In this document: positions 1-7,744 of the stretch, piece by piece | How positions within the stretch are numbered: position 1 is the first letter of the stretch | Layout of the letters: every line of letters starts with the position of its first letter | Assembly (NCBI GenBank): GCA_030583925.1 | Contig: CP129482.1 | Location: 1,116,001-1,180,000 of the forward strand | DNA: 64,000 nucleotides | Direction of reading: 5' to 3' | Source of the DNA: Anaerolineales bacterium | Lineage (GTDB): Bacteria > Chloroflexota > Anaerolineae > Anaerolineales > Villigracilaceae | The notes under the pieces: generated by a model | The model's database searches: none | Told to the model about the DNA's origin: nothing | What the model saw: the letters and a program-made list of their open reading frames with translations, nothing else | Translations under genes and position numbers: made by a program

Positions 1-2
1 AT

Positions 3-368
3 TTGTCAAATTTAACCGCTTCCGTTGAGAATTTTAGCCGGGGCTACAAACTTAAACTTGAAGAATGGCAGAGAAACTTAGAGGCGATGGAACAGGCTGG
101 AAAACGTATTGTGATTTGGGGGGCAAGCTCTAAAGCTGTTGCTTTTTTGACCGCGCTGAGAGAGAAAAATGGAATTGATTATGTTGTTGATATTAACCCT
201 AGAAAAAAAAACACATATATAGCAGGCACCGGACAAAAGGTTGTGGGTCCGGAATTTCTTGTAGGGTACAAACCAGATATTGCCATTGTCATGAATCCAA
301 TATATATTGAAGAAATACAAGATATTCTTGGTAGAATGATGGTGAGTGTTGATCTCCTAACCCTTTAA
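3..368 (+). CDS. C-terminal part of a sugar C-methyltransferase (partial)
   Basis: The frame is open to the left window edge, so only the end of the protein is present. The visible 121 residues match the C-terminal domain of NovU/TylCIII-type sugar C-methyltransferases (Methyltransf_14): a GASSK nucleotide-fold loop near residue 40, then YVVDINPRK and a YKPDIAIVMNP strand. The complete methyltransferase at 2041-3309 carries the same C-terminal arrangement (YGAPGKG, YVVDRNPYK, RPDYVMILPWN). The catalytic SAM-binding half lies outside the window. It probably belongs to the same polysaccharide cluster, acting on a nucleotide-linked deoxysugar. A TTG at position 3 could be read as a start, but the domain would then lack its expected N-terminal half, so I treat this as a truncated view of a longer gene. 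Confidence 0.75.
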   Translation: MSNLTASVENFSRGYKLKLEEWQRNLEAMEQAGKRIVIWGASSKAVAFLTALREKNGIDYVVDINPRKKNTYIAGTGQKVVGPEFLVGYKPDIAIVMNPIYIEEIQDILGRMMVSVDLLTL

Positions 369-551
369 CTCCATGGTGCCGTGTCTGCTAAAAAGGAATT
401 AAGAACTGCCGATATACATGAATAAGGGAAACATGAAAATAATTTTCGATTTGTTCAGGAAATTATTGCATATACCCATCGCTGATTTAGGCTGCTTGAA
501 AGATTGGTTTCTCTAAATATCTAAGAGAGTGTCTTAAAACCCTCATTCATA

Positions 552-650
552 TCATTCTGAGCGACCGTAGGGAGCGAAGAATCCCTCCTCGCGCTTGAAG
601 ACTCACGAGTAAATCGGAGTTTCTTCGCCGCTCCGCGGCTCAGAATGACA
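552..650. repeat. Dispersed inverted repeat, TCATTCTGAGCG type
   Basis: The segment opens with TCATTCTGAGCG and closes with the complementary CTCAGAATGA, so the ends can pair in a long hairpin. The interior contains GAAGAATC and TTCTTCG, which can also pair. Non-coding and MITE-like in shape; no transposase is nearby. Confidence 0.65.
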
Positions 651-795
651 TGTTAAGAAAATAAGTTTTTGATTTTTCAGACACTTTCTTAGGAGAAGAG
701 ATGCTAATTACGGCTCAGAAAGTAAGTTGGTTAGATTAAAAATGCTTATACGATGTTTTATAAGCAGTTAGTCGAAAATAATTAGAGATTATTTC

Positions 796-880
796 TGTCA
801 TTGCGAGCCCGGAGGCGAAGTAATCTTCATTACCATAAAGGGAATTGCTTCGTCGGACAAAGCCCTCCTCGCAATGTCGG
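796..880. repeat. Dispersed inverted repeat, TCATTGCGAG type
   Basis: It begins TGTCATTGCGAG and ends CTCGCAATG, with internal GAAGTAATC and GATTGCTTCG-like pairing partners. A second copy of the family sits at 45393-45478, at the folC 3' end. Confidence 0.7.
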
Positions 881-975
881 GATAGCTGGTTTATAAAAAC
901 ATTCGACAGACTGCTTTAAATACCGAAGAAAGACATTAAAAACATGAATTTTTACAACAAGAATCAGGAGCAATT

Positions 976-2001
976 ATGCGGATTCTAGTAACGGGTCATA
1001 ATGGATATATTGGAACAATCTTGGCGCCTATATTAATGAATGAAGGCCATCAAGTGGTGGGTATGGACAGTGATTTATATCGACGCTGTACATTTGGCGA
1101 TGAAACGGCCCACATTGATGAGCTGAGAAAAGATATTCGGGATGTTGAATTGGCTGATTTGGATGGTTTTGACGCTATTATCCACTTGGCAGCCTTGTCA
1201 AATGACCCTCTGGGAAATTTGAATCCTCGGCTTACTTATGAAATAAACCATATTGCCTCAGTTCGTTTGGCTGAGTTAGCTAAACAAGTAGGAGTTTCTC
1301 GATTTATTTTTTCATCTTCATGCAGCACTTATGGAGCTGCAAGCGACGAGATGTTAACAGAAGAAGCTGAGTTTCATCCAGTTACACCTTATGGCGAATC
1401 GAAAGTATTTGTAGAACGCGATGTTTCTAAGCTAGCATCAGATAATTTCAGCCCCACCTTTTTGCGCAATGCAACAGCTTATGGCGTTTCGCCGCGTCAC
1501 AGATTTGATATCGTCCTTAATAATCTAGTTGCTTGGGCATATACTACAGGTTTAGTTTATCTTAAGAGCGATGGCAGCCCATGGCGACCCATAATACATA
1601 TAGAAGATATTTCACGGGCATTTGTCGCAGCGCTTAATGCCCCAAAAGATTTGGTGCACAATCAAGCCTTTAATGTAGGCATCAACGATGAAAATTATCG
1701 TATCCGTGATTTGGCCGAAATTGTTAAGGAAACAGTTCCGGGTTGTAGGGTTGAATATGCTAAAGATGCAGAACCTGACAAGCGAACTTATCGGGTTGAT
1801 TTTAGCAAAATAGCCCAAACATTATCCGAATTCAAACCTCAATGGACTGCCAAGCAAGGCGCAAAAGAGCTATATGATGCCTACGAAAAGCACCAGATTA
1901 TACTCGAAGAATTTGAAGGTCCAAAATATAAAAGGATAGATCACATAAACCAATTGCTGGCCGCAGGTGATTTAGATTCTACATTGCGCTGGCGACAATA
2001 A
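976..2001 (+). CDS. NAD-dependent epimerase/dehydratase (nucleotide-sugar SDR)
   Basis: A 341-residue extended short-chain dehydrogenase acting on nucleotide sugars. The Rossmann motif GHNGYIG is at residues 7-13, an SSSCSTYG segment supplies the active-site serine near 113-118, and the catalytic YxxxK is YGESK at 139-143. A SPWRPIIHIEDISRA segment near 200 is typical of NAD(P)-dependent sugar epimerases. AGGAG lies just upstream of the ATG. The next gene, a C-methyltransferase, begins 39 bp downstream on the same strand, and the two probably act on one deoxysugar nucleotide. The exact reaction (epimerisation, dehydration or 4-keto reduction) cannot be read from sequence. Base composition is AT-rich like its neighbours. 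Confidence 0.85.
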   Translation: MRILVTGHNGYIGTILAPILMNEGHQVVGMDSDLYRRCTFGDETAHIDELRKDIRDVELADLDGFDAIIHLAALSNDPLGNLNPRLTYEINHIASVRLAELAKQVGVSRFIFSSSCSTYGAASDEMLTEEAEFHPVTPYGESKVFVERDVSKLASDNFSPTFLRNATAYGVSPRHRFDIVLNNLVAWAYTTGLVYLKSDGSPWRPIIHIEDISRAFVAALNAPKDLVHNQAFNVGINDENYRIRDLAEIVKETVPGCRVEYAKDAEPDKRTYRVDFSKIAQTLSEFKPQWTAKQGAKELYDAYEKHQIILEEFEGPKYKRIDHINQLLAAGDLDSTLRWRQ

Positions 2002-2040
2002 AGTTGTTTTCGTATGTACATTTGTAGAGGAATATAGTCC

Positions 2041-3309
2041 ATGACCGATACTGTGCTTGATACCAACACAATTATTGCAAGCCCTGTTTGTAGATTTTGT
2101 GGGACATTATTGCAGCGAACATTTGTGGATTTAGGCATGTCGCCCTTGTGTGAGAGTTTTTTGAATGCCGATCAACTCAATGGGATGGAGCCGTTCTATC
2201 CGTTGCACACATATGTTTGTGAAAAATGTTTTCTGGTTCAGCTTGAAGAATATGTTAGTCCGGAAGAAATTTTCACTGAATATGCTTATTTTTCGTCTTA
2301 TGCTGATAGTTGGTTAGAGCACGTCAGGAATTATACTGACTTGATGATTGATAGGTTTGGGCTTGGCGGCCACTCTAGTGTAGTTGAACTTGCTAGCAAT
2401 GATGGTTATTTGCTTCAATATTTTGTTAAAAAGGGTATTCCAGTTTTAGGTGTTGAGCCAGCTGCTAATGTAGCCAAGGTGGCTATAGAAAGAGGAATCC
2501 CGACCTTGGTTGAATTTTTTGGGTCTCAATGCGCACGACGTCTAGTCGAGGAAGGCGCTGGGGCTGACCTGATTATTGGCAATAATGTTCTGGCTCAGGT
2601 TCCTGATTTGAATGATTTTGTTGAAGGGATGAAGATACTTTTAAAACCAACCGGTACTGTCACAATCGAATTTCCTCATCTTTCTCGATTGGTAGAACAA
2701 AATCAATTTGATACTATATACCATGAACACTTCTCGTATTTCAGCTTTTTTTCTGCAGAGAAAATATTTGCATCTCATGGGCTTAGGTTATTTGATGTGG
2801 ACGAGTTGCCTACGCATGGAGGCTCAATAAGAATTTATGCATGCCATCAGGATGACGACACAAAGTCCGAGGGAGGGAACGTTAAAAGGCTTAAAGAGTT
2901 TGAAAAAGAGGAGGGCGTAACGAGTCTAGCCTATTATGAAAGTTTTGGTTCACAGGTTAAGGAGACAAAACGAAAGCTTCTTTCCTTCTTAATCGATGTG
3001 AAACAGAAAGGACAGACGATCGCGGGATATGGAGCGCCAGGTAAGGGAAATACATTGCTCAATTATTGTGGAATCCGTACGGATTTTTTAGACTATGTTG
3101 TGGATCGTAATCCGTATAAACATGGGAAATATACCCCCGGTACACATATTCCTATTTACCATCCTGACAAAATGCGGGAGACTAGGCCCGATTATGTAAT
3201 GATTTTGCCTTGGAATTTAAAAAATGAGGTTATGGGACAACTGTCATACATTCGTTCCTGGGGTGGGAAGTTTATCGTTCCTATTCCGGAAGTTACCATA
3301 TATTCGTAA
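2041..3309 (+). CDS. Sugar C-methyltransferase (zinc-binding, SAM-dependent)
   Basis: A 422-residue enzyme with the full three-part architecture of NovU/TylCIII-like C-methyltransferases. The N-terminal zinc domain has Cys17, Cys20, Cys60 and Cys63. The SAM-binding domain has motif I VELASNDGYLL at about 115-125, and the YHEHFSYFS segment follows. The C-terminal Methyltransf_14 domain starts near residue 325 (AGYGAPGKGNTLL). Members add a methyl group to a carbon of a TDP- or CDP-linked ketosugar. It sits between the epimerase and the sugar-nucleotide transferase, which suggests a branched or C-methylated deoxysugar in a surface polysaccharide. Start: ATG at 2041. The substrate is inferred only. 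Confidence 0.88.
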   Translation: MTDTVLDTNTIIASPVCRFCGTLLQRTFVDLGMSPLCESFLNADQLNGMEPFYPLHTYVCEKCFLVQLEEYVSPEEIFTEYAYFSSYADSWLEHVRNYTDLMIDRFGLGGHSSVVELASNDGYLLQYFVKKGIPVLGVEPAANVAKVAIERGIPTLVEFFGSQCARRLVEEGAGADLIIGNNVLAQVPDLNDFVEGMKILLKPTGTVTIEFPHLSRLVEQNQFDTIYHEHFSYFSFFSAEKIFASHGLRLFDVDELPTHGGSIRIYACHQDDDTKSEGGNVKRLKEFEKEEGVTSLAYYESFGSQVKETKRKLLSFLIDVKQKGQTIAGYGAPGKGNTLLNYCGIRTDFLDYVVDRNPYKHGKYTPGTHIPIYHPDKMRETRPDYVMILPWNLKNEVMGQLSYIRSWGGKFIVPIPEVTIYS

Positions 3310-3410
3310 TATGTTTCAATATTATGAAAAATAGTGATTATTCTTATTATCAAGAACGATTCTGATACAATCGCTTCTGTCTAGTTGAAATTGGTATTCA
3401 AGAGGAAAAT

Positions 3411-4196
3411 ATGAAAGTGGTTTTGTTTTGTGGAGGCATGGGTATGCGACTGCGCGAATATTCTGAAACCATACCGAAGCCAATGGTTGAAATCGGTTAC
3501 AGACCAATAATTTGGCATTTGATGCGATACTACGCCCATTTTGGGCATAAGGAATTTATTCTTTGTTTGGGTTATCGCGGAGACCTAATTAAGAAATATT
3601 TTCTAAATTATGCAGAGTGGTTATCCAATGACTTTGTTCTTTCGAATGGAGGAAAGGATATTTCTTTATACAATAGTGATATTGGTGATTGGACAATCTC
3701 TTTTATTGACACTGGCTTGCAGGCGAACATTGGGCAGCGATTAAAAGCAGTTGAGAAATACTTGGTAGATGAACCTACTTTCATGGCCAATTACTCAGAT
3801 GGGTTAACAGATCTTTATCTTCCCGACTACATTGATCATTTTTACTCTCGCGATAAGGTTGCAAGTTTTTTGTGTGTCCAGCCATCTCAATCATTTCATG
3901 TGGTCGCTATGGATAGATACAATTTAGTCAAAAGCATAGCGCCTGTTGGTCAATCTGATTTATGGGTGAATGGGGGCTTCTTTATATTTAAGAAGGAGAT
4001 ATTTAATTACATTAAGGATGGCGAAGAGTTGGTCCACGAGCCTTTTCAACGATTAACAGAGGAAAAGAATTTAATTGCATATCGTAATAAGGGCTTTTGG
4101 GCGTGCTTGGATACCTTTAAAGAGAAACAATTGTTTGATGATTTGTACGCCAAGGGTAATACGCCATGGGCGGTTTGGGCGACTCATACCAAATAG
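3411..4196 (+). CDS. Sugar-1-phosphate nucleotidyltransferase, RfbF-like
   Basis: A 261-residue nucleotidyltransferase resembling glucose-1-phosphate cytidylyltransferase, which makes CDP-glucose for deoxysugar pathways. Visible signatures are FCGGMGMRL at 7-13, IPKPMVEIG at 21-29, LCLGYRGDLIKKYFLNY at 51-67, the metal-binding YSDGL at 128-132, and NGGFFIF near 190. The nucleotide-binding loop usually reads GGxGTR; here Met replaces Thr, so base specificity may differ. SD-like AGAGGA is just upstream of ATG 3411. The upstream epimerase and C-methyltransferase fit a CDP- or TDP-deoxysugar route. Confidence 0.85.
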   Translation: MKVVLFCGGMGMRLREYSETIPKPMVEIGYRPIIWHLMRYYAHFGHKEFILCLGYRGDLIKKYFLNYAEWLSNDFVLSNGGKDISLYNSDIGDWTISFIDTGLQANIGQRLKAVEKYLVDEPTFMANYSDGLTDLYLPDYIDHFYSRDKVASFLCVQPSQSFHVVAMDRYNLVKSIAPVGQSDLWVNGGFFIFKKEIFNYIKDGEELVHEPFQRLTEEKNLIAYRNKGFWACLDTFKEKQLFDDLYAKGNTPWAVWATHTK

Positions 4197-4235
4197 TGTC
4201 TCGAATTGCATCAATATTAACAAAATGGAGTAAAT

Positions 4236-4889
4236 GTGTTTGATTTTCGTTTCAACCATGAAAGAGATAGGGAGATAGAGGTATTATGTCTCGGCGCGCA
4301 TAGCGATGATATTGAGATTGGGTGTGGGGGAACAATTTCTCGTCTTATCAAGAAGTTTCCTGGTCTTGCAGTTCATTGGGTTGTGTTTAGTTCAAAAGGA
4401 ATTCGAGGTGATGAAGCCCTTGAAAGTGCAAACGTATTTCTCAAAGATATAAAAAATAAAAAGATCCTTATAGAGAAATTCCGCGATGGGTTTTTCCCTT
4501 ATATGGGTGATAAGGTTAAAGAATACTTTGAGCAATTAAAGAATGATGTAAATCCGGACATAATATTTACACATTACCGTCAGGATTTTCATCAAGATCA
4601 CCGCCTCATAGCCGACTTGACATGGAATACTTTTCGTGACCACTTGATTTTGGAATATGAAATCCCCAAATACGACGGCGATTTGGGCGCGCCCAATTTC
4701 TTTGTGCATTTAGACGAGCAGACTTCCCGGGCAAAGGCGGATCATCTCGTATTGCATTTTGGAACTCAGACTAACAAGCATTGGTTCACGCGTGAAACAT
4801 TCTTGGCGCTTCTGAGGTTGCGTGGCGTAGAATCGCGTTCGCCCGAGGGGTATGCCGAAGCATTTTATTGCCGCAAGGTCATTTATTAA
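4236..4889 (+). CDS. PIG-L family N-deacetylase
   Basis: A 217-residue LmbE/PIG-L zinc hydrolase. The family metal motif AHxDDxxxG appears as AHSDDIEIG at 21-29, and the second conserved block is HYRQDFHQDHR near 112-122. Family members remove N-acetyl groups from sugars or act on related amides, so deacetylation of an N-acetyl sugar in the local polysaccharide is plausible. GTG at 4236 is the only start in frame near the SD-like ATGGAG; an out-of-frame ATG overlaps it by one base. The next glycosyltransferase starts 7 bp after the stop, which argues for cotranscription. Confidence 0.8.
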   Translation: MFDFRFNHERDREIEVLCLGAHSDDIEIGCGGTISRLIKKFPGLAVHWVVFSSKGIRGDEALESANVFLKDIKNKKILIEKFRDGFFPYMGDKVKEYFEQLKNDVNPDIIFTHYRQDFHQDHRLIADLTWNTFRDHLILEYEIPKYDGDLGAPNFFVHLDEQTSRAKADHLVLHFGTQTNKHWFTRETFLALLRLRGVESRSPEGYAEAFYCRKVIY

Positions 4890-4896
4890 TGGTTAC

Positions 4897-6126
4897 ATGC
4901 ATATTCTATTTTTAACCCAAATTCTTCCTTATCCTCCTGACTCTGGGCCGAAAGTCAAAACATGGCATGTTTTGAAGTATCTGTCTAATCAAGGCTATCG
5001 GATTACTTTAGTCTCATTTGTTCGTTCGGAGGAAGAACCTTTTGTAGAGAACTTGAAGGAATATTGCTTTCAAATTCATGCAATACCTCTGAAGCGCTCT
5101 CGATTGTTAGATATTGGATACCTGTTGCGGTCGTATTTTTCCGGTCGCCCGTTTCTCGTCGAACGCGATGACAGCGCCGCTATGCGATCCTTGATCCGTG
5201 AGGTGGTTGCTTCGGATCCCGTGGATGCAATCCATGCTGATCAATTGACGATGGCACAGTTTGCTCTTCCGTATCGTAACAGGAATGGGAAGCCGGTGTT
5301 GATCTTCGACGCTCACAACGCAGTGTGGACGATTGTGGAACGGTTGAATGCCACGTTGCCGATGTATTACCGTATCCCGCTGATCTTCGAAGCGGGGAGA
5401 GTCAAGGCGTATGAGGCTCGGATCGTGCATGAGTTCTCCCGCACTCTTGCCGTTGCGGAACCGGACGCTCGAGCGCTACGCGAAGCCCTCAAGGAACAGT
5501 ATCCAGCCATCCCTGTGGAGGAAGTGCCCATTAGGGTTATCCCGATTGCGGTGGATATGGAGACTGCACATCTAATCCAGCCGTTAGCTGGTTCATTCAA
5601 CATCTTGACCATGGGAACCCTATATTATCCGCCCAATGCGGATGGCATTCGCTGGTTCCTGCTGGATGTGTTTCCAATCGTCCGCCGAGCGCTTCCGCAA
5701 GCGACATTGACCATTGTGGGCAAAACTCCCCCTGCTGATTTTTTACAGGCGGCGAAGGAAAGTAATGGCAGTATTGTGGTGACCGGTTACGTGCCAAAAC
5801 TTGATCCGTATTATGCGAACGCATCCATCGCCGTCATCCCAGTACGAGCAGGTGGTGGGATGCGCGTGCGCATTCTCGAGGCATTTGCGCGCGGGATGCC
5901 TGTCGTTACCACCACTGTGGGGTTGGAAGGCATTGACGCTAAACCGGGGTCCGATGTACTGGTCGCCGACTCGCCCAACGACTTTGCTCAATCCATAATC
6001 CAGTTGCTATCAGATGGAGAATTGCAGGCGCGATTATCAGCGAATGGCAGGCGCTTGGCGAAAGAGAAGTACGATTGGCAGGTGGTTTTGAGACAACTCG
6101 AAGAGATGTATCAATCGCTCGCGTGA
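4897..6126 (+). CDS. GT4-type glycosyltransferase
   Basis: A 409-residue GT-B fold glycosyltransferase starting at MHILFLTQILPYPPDSG. Diagnostic parts are the GTLYYPPNADGI segment that opens the nucleotide-binding domain, TLTIVGKTPP, and GGGMRVRILEAFARGMPVVTTTVG, which holds the family acidic EX7E-like motif. It ends with a typical KYDWQVVLRQLEEMY helix. An upstream in-frame ATG at 4852 lies inside the deacetylase gene and would add 15 unlikely residues. The first ~220 bases look AT-rich like the genes before it, while the rest looks GC-richer, which may mark a recombination junction within the gene. Donor and acceptor are unknown. Confidence 0.88.
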   Translation: MHILFLTQILPYPPDSGPKVKTWHVLKYLSNQGYRITLVSFVRSEEEPFVENLKEYCFQIHAIPLKRSRLLDIGYLLRSYFSGRPFLVERDDSAAMRSLIREVVASDPVDAIHADQLTMAQFALPYRNRNGKPVLIFDAHNAVWTIVERLNATLPMYYRIPLIFEAGRVKAYEARIVHEFSRTLAVAEPDARALREALKEQYPAIPVEEVPIRVIPIAVDMETAHLIQPLAGSFNILTMGTLYYPPNADGIRWFLLDVFPIVRRALPQATLTIVGKTPPADFLQAAKESNGSIVVTGYVPKLDPYYANASIAVIPVRAGGGMRVRILEAFARGMPVVTTTVGLEGIDAKPGSDVLVADSPNDFAQSIIQLLSDGELQARLSANGRRLAKEKYDWQVVLRQLEEMYQSLA

Positions 6127-6171
6127 ATTATTTCCTGCGAAAATTTGCAATATGCCTTGTTTGAATTCAAA

Positions 6172-6336
6172 ATGAATATTACTTTTGTGGTTCCGTGCGT
6201 ACCGAGCAAAATATGGGCCTGTTCTTATACTCTGATACGATATCTGCCAAAGGTGAGGCGTAGTGTGGTTATCTTTACTGTGAGATTTGGCGCTCGCCAA
6301 ATTCTTCGATATTCAAGTTTGCTTACGTTCTATTGA
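6172..6336 (+). pseudogene. Relic of a GT4 glycosyltransferase N-terminus
   Basis: The frame encodes about 54 residues beginning MNITFVVPCVPSKIWACSY. It aligns position by position with the start of the next gene (MRIAYIVPYIPNLIRVRSY), including the IFTV/LFTV strand about 35 residues in. It then stops at TAG/TGA-rich sequence before any catalytic part. This fits a decayed or partly duplicated glycosyltransferase head directly upstream of the intact copy. Nothing suggests it is translated as a functional protein. Confidence 0.6.
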
Positions 6337-6344
6337 CTCGATCC

Positions 6345-7571
6345 ATGCGAATAGCGTATATCGTTCCTTATATTCCGAACCTGATTCGTGTCAGGTCATA
6401 CAACTTACTTGTTCATCTTGCTAAATCGGGGATTGATGTAACATTGTTCACAGTTTCAACAAATGAACGAGATAACGCGGATGTAGCTGTTCTGAAGACA
6501 AAGTTATCAAATGTTATTGCGCGCAAACAACCAATCTTGCGATCGTTTCTGAACTGTTTGTCAGTTCTACCAACACGAACCCCGCTTCAATCCGTTTTCA
6601 GTTGGAATCCGCATCTGCAAGCGGATTTTGCCCGTGAGCAGAAGCGGGAAAAGTTTGACCTTGTCCATGTAGAACATTTGCGAGGTTCAAAGTATGGGAT
6701 GATGGTAAGAGCCATGTTTCCCGAAGCGCCTATTGTGTGGGATAGCGTGGATTGCATCAGCCATTTATTTGCTCAAACCAGCGAACGCAGCCGGAGTATT
6801 ATGGGCAAATTCATTTCGACTCTTGAATTGAACCGCACGCGAATCGCCGAAGGGGAACTAACATGTCTTTTTGACCATATCTTAATTACATCCCCGGTGG
6901 ATAGGGAATTGTTGTTGCAGTTATCGCCGCCGGGCAAGGTTGCGGCTTCGGTTTCTGTGTTGCCCAATGGCGTGGATTTGGAATATTTCCGACGGAATAC
7001 AGATCAGCCTAGAGATGCTGAAACAATTGTCTTCAGCGGTAAGATGAGCTATCACGCCAACGTTTCTATGGCGGATCATCTTGTCCGGGAGATCATGCCG
7101 AAAGTGTGGAAAAAATATCCTGTGGCGAAACTGATCATTGTCGGGAAGGACCCCCCGCAAAAGGTGAGGAAGTTCGCGCATGATCCGCGTGTCGAGGTGA
7201 CGGGAACTGTAAAGGATATTCGTCCGTATTTGTGGAAAGCGACAGTTGCAGTTGTTCCGCTGGTGTATGGCGCGGGTATCCAAAATAAGATTCTCGAAGC
7301 GATGGCGAGCAAAACTCCGGTGGTTACCACCTCGTCAGCGTTTTCGGGTCTTTGCGGAACGCCTGGCAAAGATGCCCTAGTAGGGGATACAGCCTGGGAT
7401 TTTTCCGATGCGATTCTGCGTTTGATAGAAAGCCTGCCGCTGCAACAAGAAATTGGCAAGGCGGGCTATGCCTATGTTAGAAAGTATCACGACTGGAGCA
7501 ATGTGTCAGCCGATTTGGTTTCTATTTATCGCAACTTAATTGTCGAAAAAGGCTGTCAACCCAGCGCGTAG
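6345..7571 (+). CDS. GT4-type glycosyltransferase
   Basis: A 408-residue GT-B glycosyltransferase. The N-terminal domain opens MRIAYIVPYIP. The C-terminal domain has SGKMSYHANVSMADHL, KLIIVGKDPP and GAGIQNKILEAMASKTPVVTT, where the acidic residues of the EX7E-type motif sit. I chose ATG 6345 over an upstream TTG (6333) because the family begins at the hydrophobic first strand. It shares architecture with the preceding glycosyltransferase, and both presumably add sugars to the same repeat unit at the cytoplasmic face of the membrane. Confidence 0.85.
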   Translation: MRIAYIVPYIPNLIRVRSYNLLVHLAKSGIDVTLFTVSTNERDNADVAVLKTKLSNVIARKQPILRSFLNCLSVLPTRTPLQSVFSWNPHLQADFAREQKREKFDLVHVEHLRGSKYGMMVRAMFPEAPIVWDSVDCISHLFAQTSERSRSIMGKFISTLELNRTRIAEGELTCLFDHILITSPVDRELLLQLSPPGKVAASVSVLPNGVDLEYFRRNTDQPRDAETIVFSGKMSYHANVSMADHLVREIMPKVWKKYPVAKLIIVGKDPPQKVRKFAHDPRVEVTGTVKDIRPYLWKATVAVVPLVYGAGIQNKILEAMASKTPVVTTSSAFSGLCGTPGKDALVGDTAWDFSDAILRLIESLPLQQEIGKAGYAYVRKYHDWSNVSADLVSIYRNLIVEKGCQPSA

Positions 7572-7744
7572 GAAGTTTTTTTACCCGCACTGCGTGTAGC
7601 GATGTGCGGCTTTATCTGCTCCGACCCGCGGTAACTTTTATTGAGTTGGTACGTCATGGCAACTGATGAGAAAATGCAGTTTGTTGGCTACTATTTCTTG
7701 AACCGCATTCAACCAAAATTATTATTTCTGGTTAAAATAAACCC

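Larger units (their letters stand above)
369..975. other. 607-bp gene-free gap with two hairpin repeats
   Basis: No convincing coding frame is present. The gap separates the partial methyltransferase from the epimerase and holds two imperfect inverted repeats (552-650 and 796-880) of types that look dispersed in this genome. The rest is AT-rich. No clear promoter was assigned, although transcription of the epimerase must begin here or upstream. Confidence 0.7.
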
